A stretch of 64,000 nucleotides of DNA from Ruminococcus sp. (GCA_017397925.1 JAFQHO010000037.1:62001-126000), one strand, 5' to 3'. Shown: positions 41,573 to 51,115, counted from the first letter of the stretch. Notes: generated by a model not told the origin, from the sequence alone. Made by a program: numbers and translations.

Positions 41573-42913
41573 TTGAACAGTATATTAATTATAATCGGTA
41601 AAATAATAGTTGCTGTACTGCGTCTTTTCAGACGTAATGCAGGAAATCTTCCGGGAATTGTTCTTTGGCACCTTACAAAGGGAAAATGCTGTAAGATGTT
41701 TAAAGTTGACTGTCCTATAATAGCAGTAACAGGAACAAACGGAAAGACCTCGGTAACTAACTGTATAGCACAGTTGTTTGAGCAAAACGGAAAAAAGATA
41801 ATAATAAACAAAGAGGGAAATAACCTTGATACGGGAATATGTTCTCTGCTGCTTCGCCATTGCAATATAGGTGGAAAAGTTAACGCTGATTATCTCATAT
41901 TCGAAACAGATGAAAGTCATGTTCCTGTTGTGTATTCACAGCTTAAGCTTGAAACTCTTGTTGTATTGAATTTCTTTCGTGACCAGCTTGACCGCAACGG
42001 TGAAATGGAAACGCTTATACAGAAGATAAACAGCTTCTGCAAGACCTTTGAGGGAAATCTTATACTCAACGGCGATGATCCAAATACTGCTCGTCTTGGC
42101 AGAGCTAACCCCGATAACAAAAATGTGAAATATTTCCACGCAAAGCCCTACGCCTTTGCTACGGAAACGATTTTTGAGGCATCTGAGGGACGCTTCTGTC
42201 CGTTCTGCGGAGAGGCGCTGGAGTATGATTATTATCAGTATTCCCACATAGGAAAATTCTGTTGTAAAAAGTGCGGCTTCGGTAATTACGAGCCATATAT
42301 CACAGCTGAAAATATCGACCTTGAAAAATCGGTATTTACAGCAGATGGGCACGAGTATTCTCCAAAGCTCAACAGTATCTATAACATATATAATATGACA
42401 GCGGTTGCAGCTGCGGCAAAGCTTTATAATATTCCTGAAAATGTCACGGATAATGTAATATCAAATTACACAATTAATAACGGACGTATGGAAGCCTTTA
42501 TGCTGGGTGACCGTAAGGCTACATTAAACCTTGCAAAGAATCCGGTAGGCGCAAATATGACGCTTCGTGTGATGAATGAAATGCAGACGGAAAAAGAGCT
42601 TTTATTTGTTCTTAATGACAATATTGCTGACGGACTTGATGTATCGTGGATATGGGACATTAATTTCAGTGTATTTGACCGCGTGACACGGGTAGTAACA
42701 TCGGGAACAAGAGCATATGATATTGCTGTAAGAATTAAATGTTCAGGCTATCCTGCTGAAAAAATCATAGTATGTCCCGATCTTGACGCAGCGGTTGCTG
42801 AGCTTGCCAAAACAGATGGCAGAAAGTTTGTTATAGCCAACTATACAGCGGTTCAGCCCACACGCTCGGCATTAAAGCGATATTCAGAAAAGCACGGAGG
42901 TAAGAATGAATAA
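41573..42913 (+). CDS. murT: Lipid II isoglutaminyl synthase subunit MurT
   Basis: 446 residues from TTG 41573, chosen because AAGGAG stands 6-7 bases before it; the in-frame TTG at 41534 lies inside the helicase gene. Mur-ligase ATP loop VTGTNGKTS, LNGDDPN, a four-cysteine zinc ribbon (CPFCGEALEYD ... CCKKCGF) specific to MurT, and a C-terminal DUF1727 domain. With GatD it amidates the alpha-carboxyl of D-Glu in the stem peptide of lipid II. It overlaps gatD by 8 bases. Confidence 0.95.
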   Translation: MNSILIIIGKIIVAVLRLFRRNAGNLPGIVLWHLTKGKCCKMFKVDCPIIAVTGTNGKTSVTNCIAQLFEQNGKKIIINKEGNNLDTGICSLLLRHCNIGGKVNADYLIFETDESHVPVVYSQLKLETLVVLNFFRDQLDRNGEMETLIQKINSFCKTFEGNLILNGDDPNTARLGRANPDNKNVKYFHAKPYAFATETIFEASEGRFCPFCGEALEYDYYQYSHIGKFCCKKCGFGNYEPYITAENIDLEKSVFTADGHEYSPKLNSIYNIYNMTAVAAAAKLYNIPENVTDNVISNYTINNGRMEAFMLGDRKATLNLAKNPVGANMTLRVMNEMQTEKELLFVLNDNIADGLDVSWIWDINFSVFDRVTRVVTSGTRAYDIAVRIKCSGYPAEKIIVCPDLDAAVAELAKTDGRKFVIANYTAVQPTRSALKRYSEKHGGKNE

Positions 42914-43649
42914 AATAAAAATACTTCATATGTATGCCGATATGCTTGATCTATACGGTGACAGCGGAAATATGGAAATAATAGCCTATCGCTGCAAAAT
43001 GCGCGGAATTGAATGTGAAATAGACAAATATTCAATCGATTCAGAGCAGCCTGATTTTTCCTCATACGATTTGATATATATCGGCGGCGGAGCAGACCTT
43101 GAACAGCAGCATATTTCCGAGGATTTAGTGAAATGCAGAAACGGCATAGAAGCGGCATACAAAAACGGTACATTTCTTTTTCTCATATGCGGTGGATATC
43201 AGCTTATGGGAAAGCATTACCGTGATGCAGACGGTGTTGATATCCCCGGACTGGGCTTGTTTGACTATTACACCATAGCCGAACCAAATCGCAAAAAGAG
43301 ATGTATCGGTAACGTGGTTATCCGCACTGAATTTACAGGCAAAACCGTTGATATTGTGGGATTTGAAAATCACGGCGGACAGACCAACGGCGTAAAAACA
43401 CCCCTTGGGGAAGTGCTTTACGGTCACGGAAACTGTACAAAAAGCAGTCACGAGGGCTATTTTGAGAAAAACGTAATTGCAACGTATATGCACGGTCCCT
43501 GTCTTTCAAAAAATCCCGAGGTTTCCGATTACATCATCGGGTATTGTTTAAACAGAAAGATCGATACAGCAATAGAGCTTACACCTCTTGATGATAAGCT
43601 TGAAAATGATTGCCGACAGGTAATGATAGAGAGACTGTTGAAAAAATAA
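42906..43649 (+). CDS. gatD: Lipid II isoglutaminyl synthase subunit GatD (glutamine amidotransferase)
   Basis: 247 residues of the CobB/CobQ-type class I amidotransferase fold. N-terminal ILHMYADMLDLYGDSGNM, nucleophile Cys95 in FLICGGYQLMG, and His in TYMHGPCLSKNP. It hydrolyses glutamine and passes ammonia to MurT. The start AAAGCACGGAGGTAAG provides a strong ribosome site inside the murT 3' end. Confidence 0.95.
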   Translation: MNKIKILHMYADMLDLYGDSGNMEIIAYRCKMRGIECEIDKYSIDSEQPDFSSYDLIYIGGGADLEQQHISEDLVKCRNGIEAAYKNGTFLFLICGGYQLMGKHYRDADGVDIPGLGLFDYYTIAEPNRKKRCIGNVVIRTEFTGKTVDIVGFENHGGQTNGVKTPLGEVLYGHGNCTKSSHEGYFEKNVIATYMHGPCLSKNPEVSDYIIGYCLNRKIDTAIELTPLDDKLENDCRQVMIERLLKK

Positions 43650-43667
43650 GAATTGTTAAGGAGAATT

Positions 43668-44987
43668 ATGAAAAGAATATTATTCGCGTTTTTATTGACA
43701 TCTATATGCACATTGACAGCTTGTGGAGATAAAGTCGGTACAGCCGATGAGTTGCCTAAAACATCGGAAACGACAGTAACCACAACGGTTTCACAGACGA
43801 CAGCCACAACAGCAGCATCAACAACAGCGGTTACAAAAAATACAACAACGGCAACAACAGTGAAGATATCAGACAAGAAAATCCCCGATGAGGTATATTT
43901 TGAAACATACGAATCAGCGGAGGTATACAATGAAATAAAACTTTCGGAATTCATAACTGACACAAATGTAACATTGAAAGAGCCTGACAAGAAGATAAAT
44001 ACAAAGGAGCTTGGCGAAAAGGGTGTAAAGGTGAAATTTGAATATGAAGGTGAGGAGTACGAAAAGAAACTCACTTATAATGTAGTTGACACAACTGCCC
44101 CTGTAGCCCTCAATATGGGCTGGAATCCATATGTAAAGGTTAACCAGCCTTTCAATCTCAGTTCAATTGTAGGCTATGTGGACAATTACGACCGTGCGCC
44201 TCAGCTTACATACACAGGCGATGTAGACACATCAAATATTGGCACTTATGATATAACAGTAACCGTAACAGACCAGTCTGACAACAGTACAAGCTGGGAT
44301 ATGACAGTACTTGTTTTAAGTGAAATACCAGCCCCTGAGGACAATAATCCAAGAGTCAACTTTACTGATTTCGTTGATTATTACTGCTATGATAATGTAA
44401 GCTACGGCATAGACGTATCAGCGTGGCAGACAAATGTAGACTATGAAAAAGTAAAAGCACAGGGCTGCGAGTTTGTAATTATGCGTATGGGTTATTATTA
44501 CGGCGAAATCGTAATGGACGACTATTACAGACAGAATATGGAAAACGCAACAGCAGCAGGACTTGATGTAGGAGTATATTTCTACACTACAGCCAATACC
44601 GAGGACGAGGCAAGGGAGCAGGCACGCTGGATAGTTGAACAGCTTGACGGCAGAGAACTTGATTACCCGGTAGCCTTTGACTGGGAGGAGTGGGGACAAT
44701 TCCAGCAATATGGTATGAATTCCCACGACCTGAACGAAATATTTGAAGCATTCTGTGATGAACTTGAAAAGAATGGCTATACAGGTATGCTCTATAGCAG
44801 TAAGAATTTTCTCAACAATTTCTGGACAAATAAAAATAACAGACCTGTCTGGCTTGCACATTATGTTGACGAAACCGATTATGACGGACAGTTTGCAATA
44901 TGGCAGGCGAGTGCATACGGCAGAATGGACGGTATTGAAGGCGATGTTGATATGAACATCAGAATCAACGAGGTGCCATTATATTGA
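43668..44987 (+). CDS. GH25 lysozyme-like lipoprotein with Ig-like domain
   Basis: 439 residues from ATG 43668 (AAGGAG seven bases upstream). The lipobox LTAC ends a signal peptide at Cys19. A Thr-rich linker (about 30-60) leads to an Ig-like or cadherin-like domain (about 70-220) and a C-terminal GH25 domain: YGIDVSAWQ, FVIMRMGYYYG, GVYFYTTANTEDEAREQA and FDWEEWG with the catalytic acidic residues. It would cut the glycan of peptidoglycan at the cell surface. It lies 18 bases after gatD, consistent with shared transcription of wall genes. Confidence 0.93.
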   Translation: MKRILFAFLLTSICTLTACGDKVGTADELPKTSETTVTTTVSQTTATTAASTTAVTKNTTTATTVKISDKKIPDEVYFETYESAEVYNEIKLSEFITDTNVTLKEPDKKINTKELGEKGVKVKFEYEGEEYEKKLTYNVVDTTAPVALNMGWNPYVKVNQPFNLSSIVGYVDNYDRAPQLTYTGDVDTSNIGTYDITVTVTDQSDNSTSWDMTVLVLSEIPAPEDNNPRVNFTDFVDYYCYDNVSYGIDVSAWQTNVDYEKVKAQGCEFVIMRMGYYYGEIVMDDYYRQNMENATAAGLDVGVYFYTTANTEDEAREQARWIVEQLDGRELDYPVAFDWEEWGQFQQYGMNSHDLNEIFEAFCDELEKNGYTGMLYSSKNFLNNFWTNKNNRPVWLAHYVDETDYDGQFAIWQASAYGRMDGIEGDVDMNIRINEVPLY

Positions 44988-45023
44988 GAAAAAACTGTGA
45001 TATGATTTCAGTCATAGAATAAT

Positions 45024-45068
45024 AAAAAGGAACTAAACGAAAAATTTTTTTCGATTAGTTCCTTTTTT
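45024..45068 (+). terminator. Terminator after the GH25 gene
   Basis: Arms AAAAAGGAACTAA / TTAGTTCCTTTTT with an inner CGAAAAATTTTTTTCG stem, ending in a T-run. Confidence 0.85.
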
Positions 45069-45122
45069 GTCATATTCTTGAATTTCCCCGCATATAATTA
45101 TAGTAACGGAGGAATAATACAT

Positions 45123-46637
45123 ATGATTAAAAACAGGATAATAAGAGATACGATACTGCTTACCATAATGCAGCTTATACTTGATTCGGCAGCACTTATA
45201 TTAAACGGATATATAACACGTCAGCTTGGAGCGTCTGCAATAGGAATATTTTCCCTTATGGGTTCATTCCTTGGACTTGCAGGAATTATTTCCAACGGAA
45301 ATGCATTTTTATGCACAAGCCGACTGATTTCAGAGGAGTTAGGCAAAAATAACGGCAATCCCAACAGAATACTATTTCACGGAATAACATTGTGTACAAT
45401 GCTTAGTCTTGGAGTATCTACGGTACTTATAGTATTTGCCAATCCCATAGGTGCAAAGTTTTTCAACGGAGCAGAGGGTGCGTTTCTGCTGAGATTTATG
45501 CCTGTTTCGCTTATAACAGGAGCGATATCCTGCTGTTTTAAGGGGTATTTCAATGCCTGCCGCAAATCTTCATACGTAGCCTTTACTGATGTAGCGGAAT
45601 TTGTTGTAAGAGCGTCAGTTATTGTGATTATGACGGCGTTATCAGCCAATAATAGTGAAAGTGCCGTATGCAGGATTATGATAACTTCTGTCATAGCAGG
45701 AAATATAACAGCCTTGTTTTTTATGCTGATACTTTTTGTGCGGAAACGTATCAGAGGACAGGGGAAAGGGACTCTCACATTTCGCCAGTATATTTCATTT
45801 GCTTTTCCCATTATGGGTGGAAGCATACTCACATCAATTCTCAGCAGTACAAACGATGCACTTGTGCCGATATGTCTTAAGCAATACGGCGATTCTACCG
45901 AGGAGGCATTGGCTTTGTTCGGCATATTTGAAGCAATCGTAATACCAACCCTTTTCTTTCCCTCTGTAGTGTTGTGTTCAATTTCGGGTATAGTTGTTAC
46001 GGAATCCGCCAGAGCCTCAGCAGCAGGAAATAGCGAAAGAATTCAGAGTATAACGTCGCGGCTTATACGTTACACGATGATATATGGAGTGTTTGCCTCT
46101 GCGGTGTTAATACGGTTCGGCAGACCGATAGGGGAACTGTGCGGCGGCGGAGAAATCGGCGGAAATATGATATCTGCAATAGCTCCTGTTGTACCATTTA
46201 TTTATATGGAAATAATCCTTGAAGCTATGATAAAGGGAATGGGACTGCAGGCGTTTTCTTCAATGAATTATCTTGCAGAATACGTTATCCGTATATCAAT
46301 TGTCCTTATAGCTGTGCCGCAGCTTGGATTTGCAGGAATAGCCATTTCCTACTATGCAAGCAATATTTTCGGCAATATTATGCGTCTTATAAAGCTTTTA
46401 AAGCATACAGGAGTAAATTTCCGATTATTTTCAATGGCTTTGTCACCGGTATTATATGCGTTTTTAACAATGTCGGCAGCAGATGTTCTGTTTCGTATTA
46501 CCGGAATTAACGCATATACCATTTTTTCAATGACAGTATATGTTATATTATGGCTTGTATTATATGGCGGAGTGTATATTTTATCTCATATTTTAACATC
46601 TGTAGAAAAAACCAAAAAAATCGTTGTGCAAAATTAA
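45123..46637 (+). CDS. MurJ/SpoVB-like polysaccharide transporter (MOP superfamily)
   Basis: 504 residues from ATG 45123 with CGGAGG upstream; a longer frame from TTG 45078 would cover the promoter region and is rejected. About 14 hydrophobic helices. The N-terminus RDTILLTIMQLILDSAALILNGYITRQLGASAIG matches SpoVB-type flippases of the MOP superfamily. Members flip lipid-linked wall precursors or export polysaccharide; this one probably belongs to the SpoVB-like clade. Sporulation itself is not shown by the window. Confidence 0.88.
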   Translation: MIKNRIIRDTILLTIMQLILDSAALILNGYITRQLGASAIGIFSLMGSFLGLAGIISNGNAFLCTSRLISEELGKNNGNPNRILFHGITLCTMLSLGVSTVLIVFANPIGAKFFNGAEGAFLLRFMPVSLITGAISCCFKGYFNACRKSSYVAFTDVAEFVVRASVIVIMTALSANNSESAVCRIMITSVIAGNITALFFMLILFVRKRIRGQGKGTLTFRQYISFAFPIMGGSILTSILSSTNDALVPICLKQYGDSTEEALALFGIFEAIVIPTLFFPSVVLCSISGIVVTESARASAAGNSERIQSITSRLIRYTMIYGVFASAVLIRFGRPIGELCGGGEIGGNMISAIAPVVPFIYMEIILEAMIKGMGLQAFSSMNYLAEYVIRISIVLIAVPQLGFAGIAISYYASNIFGNIMRLIKLLKHTGVNFRLFSMALSPVLYAFLTMSAADVLFRITGINAYTIFSMTVYVILWLVLYGGVYILSHILTSVEKTKKIVVQN

Positions 46638-46687
46638 CAAAGAATTATTAGGTTGATAATGGAAAATGTAGAAAAAACAAAATACTA

Positions 46688-46716
46688 TTGCAATTTGTCT
46701 AATTTTATTATATAAT
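46688..46716 (+). promoter_or_regulatory. Promoter of the EF-G-like gene
   Basis: TTGCAA (46688-46693), 17 bases, TATAAT (46711-46716), then CTTGGAGG before ATG 46790. Confidence 0.8.
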
Positions 46717-46789
46717 TATATATGTGCTATAAAAAAAGCACAGACAAAAGCAAAAATTTATGCAAAAAATCCACTTGGAGGAAAACCGA

Positions 46790-48871
46790 ATGAAAAATTA
46801 TGATGTAACACAGATTAGAAACATTGCATTTGCAGGACACAACGGTTCAGGCAAGACATCACTTGTAGAGGCACTGCTGTACAAAGCAGGTGCATCTGAC
46901 CGTCTTGGTAAGGTTGCAGACGGTACAACAGTATGCGATTATGATCCCGAGGAAATCAAGAGAGGTATATCAATCGGTACTTCACTTGCTTCTTTCACAT
47001 ATAACGAAAATAAGATAAATATACTTGATACACCGGGCCTGTTTGATTTTGCAGCAGAAATGGTTGAAGGTATCCGTGCTTCTGACACTGTTATGATTAC
47101 AGTATCTGCTAAATCAGGCGTTAAGGTAGGTACAAGAAAGGCGTATGATGAGGCAGTAAAGCAGGGCAAGTCAAAGATGTTTGTAGTAACAAAGATTGAC
47201 GACAAGGACGCTAACTTCTTTAACGTACTCACAGAGCTGAAAACAGTATTCGGACCTACAGTATGTCCCGTAGTTGTTCCCGTTATCAGCGGAGGACAGA
47301 TTGTATCATATGTAAACCTTATTGAAATGAAGGCTTACAAGTACGATAGCAAGGGCAATGCAGTAGAAACTGATATGCCTACAGCAGAGATTTCAGAGAA
47401 GTTTGAATACCGTGTAGACGGACTTGTTGCAGCTGTTTCTGAGGCTGTAGCTGAAACATCTGATGAGCTTATGGAGAAGTTCTTCGAGGGCGAGCCTTTC
47501 ACACAGAAGGAGCTTATCGACGGTATTCACGATGGTATGAACAGAGGTATCATTACACCTGTTGTATGTACATCTGCAACAGAACTTACAGGTATTGATA
47601 TGCTGTTCAAGGAGATCGAGCTTCTTCTTCCCAATCCTACAGAAGTATATGCATCAGAGGCTTATACACCTTCAAAGGACGTTGTAGAGATTTCCTGCAA
47701 CGCAGATGATCCTCTTTCCGCATATGTATTCAAGACAGTTGCCGACCCGTTTGTAGGAAAGATGTCATTTATCAAGGTTCAGTCAGGTAAGCTTACATCC
47801 AACAGCGAGGCTGTAAACTCAGCTACAGGAAATACTGAAAAAATCGGTAAGCTTCTATCACTCTGCGGCAAGAAGCAGTCAGAGCTTACAGAGGTTATGG
47901 CGGGCGATATTGCAGTAGCAGTAAAAATTTCTGCAAATACAGGCGATACACTTTCAAGTGTATCAAGAATAGTAGAATTCCCTGCAATGGAATTCCCAAA
48001 TACCTGCTATTCTATGGCAGTTAAGGCTAAGGCGCAGGGCGATGAGGCTAAGATTTCCACAAGTATGCAGCGTCTTACAGAGGAAGATCCCACCCTCACA
48101 TATATTCAGGACGAAACAACAAAGGAGCAGATTCTCAGCGGACTTGGCGAACAGCACCTTGAAGTTGCCGCTGCAAAGGCTAAGGCTAAGTTCGGAGCTG
48201 ATATCAAGCTTTCAGTGCCAAAGATTGCGTATAAGGAAACAATCCGCAAGAAGGTAAAGGTAGAAGGCAAGCATAAGAAGCAGTCAGGCGGTCACGGTCA
48301 GTACGGTCACGTATGGATTGAATTTGAGCCTTGCGTAAGCGATACACTTGTATTCGAAGAAAAGGTATTCGGCGGAGCAGTTCCAAAGAACTACTTCCCT
48401 GCTGTACAAAAGGGACTTGAAGACTCCGTAAAGAAGGGCGTACTTGCAGGATGTCCTGTAGTAGGCTTAAAGGCTATTCTCGTTGACGGTTCATATCATC
48501 CCGTTGACTCGTCTGAAATGGCATTCAAGACAGCCGCTTCTATAGCATATAAGGAAGGACTCCGTCAGGCAGACCCCGTAATGCTTGAACCAATCGGTGA
48601 GCTTAAGGTGACAGCTCCCGATGAAAATACTGGCGATATTATGGGCGAGCTCAACAAGCGCCGCGGCAGAGTTCTCGGTATGGAGCCTGTATCCCACGGA
48701 ATAACACAGATTATTGCAGAAGTGCCGATAAGAGAAATGCACGATTTTGCAATGTATCTCCGTCAGGTTACAAGAGGTATGGGCAGCTTCACATTTGAAT
48801 TTGTAAGATATGAGCAGCTTCCGGCTAATCTCCTTACAGAAGTAATTTCGGCACTTAACATTGAAGAGTAA
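46790..48871 (+). CDS. EF-G-like translational GTPase (FusA2-type)
   Basis: 693 residues from ATG 46790. The P-loop GHNGSGKT is at 16-23 and DTPG at 80-83, followed by Leu84 where true EF-G has the catalytic His of DTPGH. The G4 element is TKID rather than NKxD. Domain II-V features of EF-G are present, including SGGHGQYGHVWIEFEP (domain IV) and RRGRVLGMEP (domain V). It belongs to the EF-G2-like group seen beside normal FusA in many bacteria; the cellular role is uncertain and may relate to ribosome stress. A hairpin-plus-T-run starts 15 bases after its stop codon, inside the next gene. Confidence 0.9.
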   Translation: MKNYDVTQIRNIAFAGHNGSGKTSLVEALLYKAGASDRLGKVADGTTVCDYDPEEIKRGISIGTSLASFTYNENKINILDTPGLFDFAAEMVEGIRASDTVMITVSAKSGVKVGTRKAYDEAVKQGKSKMFVVTKIDDKDANFFNVLTELKTVFGPTVCPVVVPVISGGQIVSYVNLIEMKAYKYDSKGNAVETDMPTAEISEKFEYRVDGLVAAVSEAVAETSDELMEKFFEGEPFTQKELIDGIHDGMNRGIITPVVCTSATELTGIDMLFKEIELLLPNPTEVYASEAYTPSKDVVEISCNADDPLSAYVFKTVADPFVGKMSFIKVQSGKLTSNSEAVNSATGNTEKIGKLLSLCGKKQSELTEVMAGDIAVAVKISANTGDTLSSVSRIVEFPAMEFPNTCYSMAVKAKAQGDEAKISTSMQRLTEEDPTLTYIQDETTKEQILSGLGEQHLEVAAAKAKAKFGADIKLSVPKIAYKETIRKKVKVEGKHKKQSGGHGQYGHVWIEFEPCVSDTLVFEEKVFGGAVPKNYFPAVQKGLEDSVKKGVLAGCPVVGLKAILVDGSYHPVDSSEMAFKTAASIAYKEGLRQADPVMLEPIGELKVTAPDENTGDIMGELNKRRGRVLGMEPVSHGITQIIAEVPIREMHDFAMYLRQVTRGMGSFTFEFVRYEQLPANLLTEVISALNIEE

Positions 48872-50126
48872 GAGATATTACAGGTGGACAGCGGCATTTA
48901 TGACCGCTGTCTGTCTTTTTCCGATGAATGCATCGGCAGCGTCAAAGGGTGATGTCAACGGCGATGGAGTATTTTCTGCAGCCGACCTTGTATCATTTTC
49001 AAAATACATTATGGGTTCGGGAGAAATGCCGAAAGCTCCCGACGCAGGAGATATGTACGCTGATAATGTACTTGATGTCTACGATGTAATTATGATGAGA
49101 AAGGAGCTTGTAAAAGCTCCCGAAACGAATATAATCCGTGTAACAAACACGGAGGAGCTGAAAGCTGCCCTTGCTAACGCCAAGGCAGGAGATGAAATTG
49201 TACTTGCAGAAGGGGAGTATATCTACAGCGGCTCAACTCCACAGGGACGTACATTTACAGGCGAAGCTGACGGAACTGAAACAGCACCTATAATTTTACG
49301 TTCAGAAAATCCCGATAATCCGTCAATTATATCAGGAACAACCTTGGAGCATAATTATGTCCTTACTATATTGGGTGACTGGTGGGAGCTTCGTGATTTG
49401 AAAATTACCAATGCCTCAAAGGGCATAATCGTGGATAACAGCAATTATACGAAGATAATTAACTGCGAGGTTTACAATATAGGCACGGAGGGCATACATC
49501 TTCGCGATAACAGCTCATATTGCCTTGTTGATAGCTGTAATATCCACGATACAGGAGTAATAACACCGAAATACGGTGAGGGAATATACGTAGGCAGCTC
49601 AAAATCCACAACAGGCTACGGGTATAAATGTGATTATAACAGAATACGCAATTGTCAGATAGGTCCGAATGTTGCTGCGGAGCATATTGATGTAAAGGAG
49701 TACACAACGGGTACTATTATCGAATACTGTACTCTTGACGGCAAGGGAATGAAAGGCGAAAATTACGCCGACAGTTTTGTTGACCTTAAAGGAAATGACT
49801 GTATACTTCGATATTGTACAGGCTACCGCAACGGCGAAACCAACATAAACCGTGCCTTTGAGATGAACAAGCTTGATGAAGGCTGGGGACAGAACGCCTA
49901 TATCTACAGCAATAAGGTGTATATGGATACAGCGGTAAACTCTCTTGGTAAGGAAATGGTGTTCCTCAATTCCTGGAATTGCACAGAAACCGTCTGGGAT
50001 AACTGGATGGCATACGAAGACAGCGAATTGTTCTACTGTGACGATGAAAAGGACAAGTGGACATATTACAACTGCAACGGTCTTACATATGGTGACTCAT
50101 CTATGGAGGCAACTCTGCCCCGATGA
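48861..50126 (+). CDS. Dockerin-bearing right-handed beta-helix protein (probable polysaccharide lyase)
   Basis: 421 residues if started at TTG 48861. That start gives a proper signal peptide (MKSKRYYRW... cleaved after NASA, about residue 26), whereas ATG 48900 would remove the basic n-region. Residues 30-90 are a dockerin: loop 1 GDVNGDGVFSAAD, loop 2 GDMYADNVLDVYD (less canonical). The rest is a right-handed parallel beta-helix (KITNASKGIIVDNSN, NIGTEGIHLRDNSS, CNIHDTG, GEGIYVGS) like polysaccharide lyase and pectate-lyase-like proteins. It may bind the cohesin found at 14.2 kb or another scaffoldin. Catalytic residues could not be identified by eye. The start overlaps the EF-G-like stop by 11 bases. 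Confidence 0.78.
   Translation: MKSKRYYRWTAAFMTAVCLFPMNASAASKGDVNGDGVFSAADLVSFSKYIMGSGEMPKAPDAGDMYADNVLDVYDVIMMRKELVKAPETNIIRVTNTEELKAALANAKAGDEIVLAEGEYIYSGSTPQGRTFTGEADGTETAPIILRSENPDNPSIISGTTLEHNYVLTILGDWWELRDLKITNASKGIIVDNSNYTKIINCEVYNIGTEGIHLRDNSSYCLVDSCNIHDTGVITPKYGEGIYVGSSKSTTGYGYKCDYNRIRNCQIGPNVAAEHIDVKEYTTGTIIEYCTLDGKGMKGENYADSFVDLKGNDCILRYCTGYRNGETNINRAFEMNKLDEGWGQNAYIYSNKVYMDTAVNSLGKEMVFLNSWNCTETVWDNWMAYEDSELFYCDDEKDKWTYYNCNGLTYGDSSMEATLPR
48886..48920 (+). terminator. Intrinsic-terminator-like hairpin inside the dockerin gene signal sequence
   Basis: Arms GACAGCGG (48887-48894) and CCGCTGTC (48904-48911) with a 9-base loop, then TGTCTTTTT. It is well placed as the terminator of the EF-G-like gene yet lies in codons about 9-20 of the dockerin gene. 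Confidence 0.65.
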
Positions 50127-50563
50127 AACAGTATAATTTTTATGGCTGGGAAAATGGCGATATAAAGCCGATATCTGCGGATATCGGCTTTGTTTCGGAT
50201 TTGTGTGATATGTACGATAAACTTAGGGTGATATGGTCTGCTGAAACTTGTCCGCCCCGTATGAGAAATAAGTGGAAAAGTGAAAATCCCAGCTTAGGAC
50301 AATGCTCAATAACCGCGTTTCTTGTACAGGACTATTTTGGCGGAGAGGTATACGGCATATTAAGAAATGGTGGTAATTATCATTGCTATAACGTAATAGA
50401 AGGCTATATATTCGACCTAACAAGCGAACAATTCGGTGATGAAGTCCTTGATTACAGTGAAAATCCGCTGCAAAAAAGAGAAATACACTTTAAAAATGAG
50501 GAGAAACGGCATAGATATGAGCTTTTGAAAAAAGGATTACAGAAAATTGCAAAAAGTAAATGA
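50123..50563 (+). CDS. YunG-like family protein
   Basis: 146 residues, no signal or membrane segment. PSLGQCSITAFLVQDYFGG, HCYNVIEGYIFDLTSEQFG and the acidic C-terminal region are the YunG family pattern; its conserved Cys, His and Asp (GQC, HCYN, FDLT) recall a papain or transglutaminase-like arrangement, but no activity is known to me. It overlaps the dockerin gene stop as ATGA, so translation is coupled. Confidence 0.75.
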   Translation: MKQYNFYGWENGDIKPISADIGFVSDLCDMYDKLRVIWSAETCPPRMRNKWKSENPSLGQCSITAFLVQDYFGGEVYGILRNGGNYHCYNVIEGYIFDLTSEQFGDEVLDYSENPLQKREIHFKNEEKRHRYELLKKGLQKIAKSK

Positions 50564-50584
50564 TATTATTTTAACGATATCCCC

Positions 50585-50637
50585 TTGACAAGTCTGCAAA
50601 AAAGTGGTATAGTTATTATACAGCGTACAATTGTACG
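50585..50637 (+). promoter_or_regulatory. Promoter with downstream palindrome before the ACT-hom genes
   Basis: TTGACA (50585-50590), 17 bases, TATAGT (50608-50613), then a perfect 14-base palindrome CGTACAATTGTACG (50624-50637) just past the expected start of transcription, a good place for a repressor or an RNA hairpin. Confidence 0.75.
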
Positions 50638-50671
50638 TCTGTCACGGACGATTTTGAAAAGGTGATTTGCA

Positions 50672-51115
50672 ATGGAACATAATTCCCAGTTAATTGTTGT
50701 AGACGCACACATTCTTCCTGATGTTTTTACAAAGGTGCTTGAAGTAAAAAAGCTTATGGCGAGAAAAGACGAAAAAAGTTTTGCTTCAGCCTGCAAGCGC
50801 ATTGGTATTTCCAGAAGTGCTTATTATAAGTATAAGGACAGCGTATTTTCCTATGATGAACTGTTCAACAGGAAGATAGTCAATCTTTATATGCTTCTCA
50901 ATGATAAACCGGGAGTACTTTCCAGCGTTCTTGTATTCCTCAACAGCATAAACGCCAATATTATGACGGTAAATCAAAGTATTCCCGTTGATGGTGCAGC
51001 AGCTGTAAACATTTCAATAAGACTTAATGCAGATATAAACGAGGAATTGAAATTGCTTAATTCAATATCAGACCTTGAGGGAGTCCTTGAGGCAAAGGTA
51101 TTGTCAGCCGAATAA
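50672..51115 (+). CDS. ACT domain-containing protein (PheB / UPF0735 family)
   Basis: 147 residues. An N-terminal helix-turn-helix-like segment (CKRIGISRSAYYKYKDSVF) precedes an ACT domain (about 68-147; MLLNDKPGVLSSVLVFLNS). ACT domains bind amino acids; this family lies next to homoserine dehydrogenase or prephenate enzymes in Firmicutes. Here it is 31 bases before hom, whose own product lacks an ACT domain, so it may sense threonine for this pathway or regulate the operon. Confidence 0.9.
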   Translation: MEHNSQLIVVDAHILPDVFTKVLEVKKLMARKDEKSFASACKRIGISRSAYYKYKDSVFSYDELFNRKIVNLYMLLNDKPGVLSSVLVFLNSINANIMTVNQSIPVDGAAAVNISIRLNADINEELKLLNSISDLEGVLEAKVLSAE

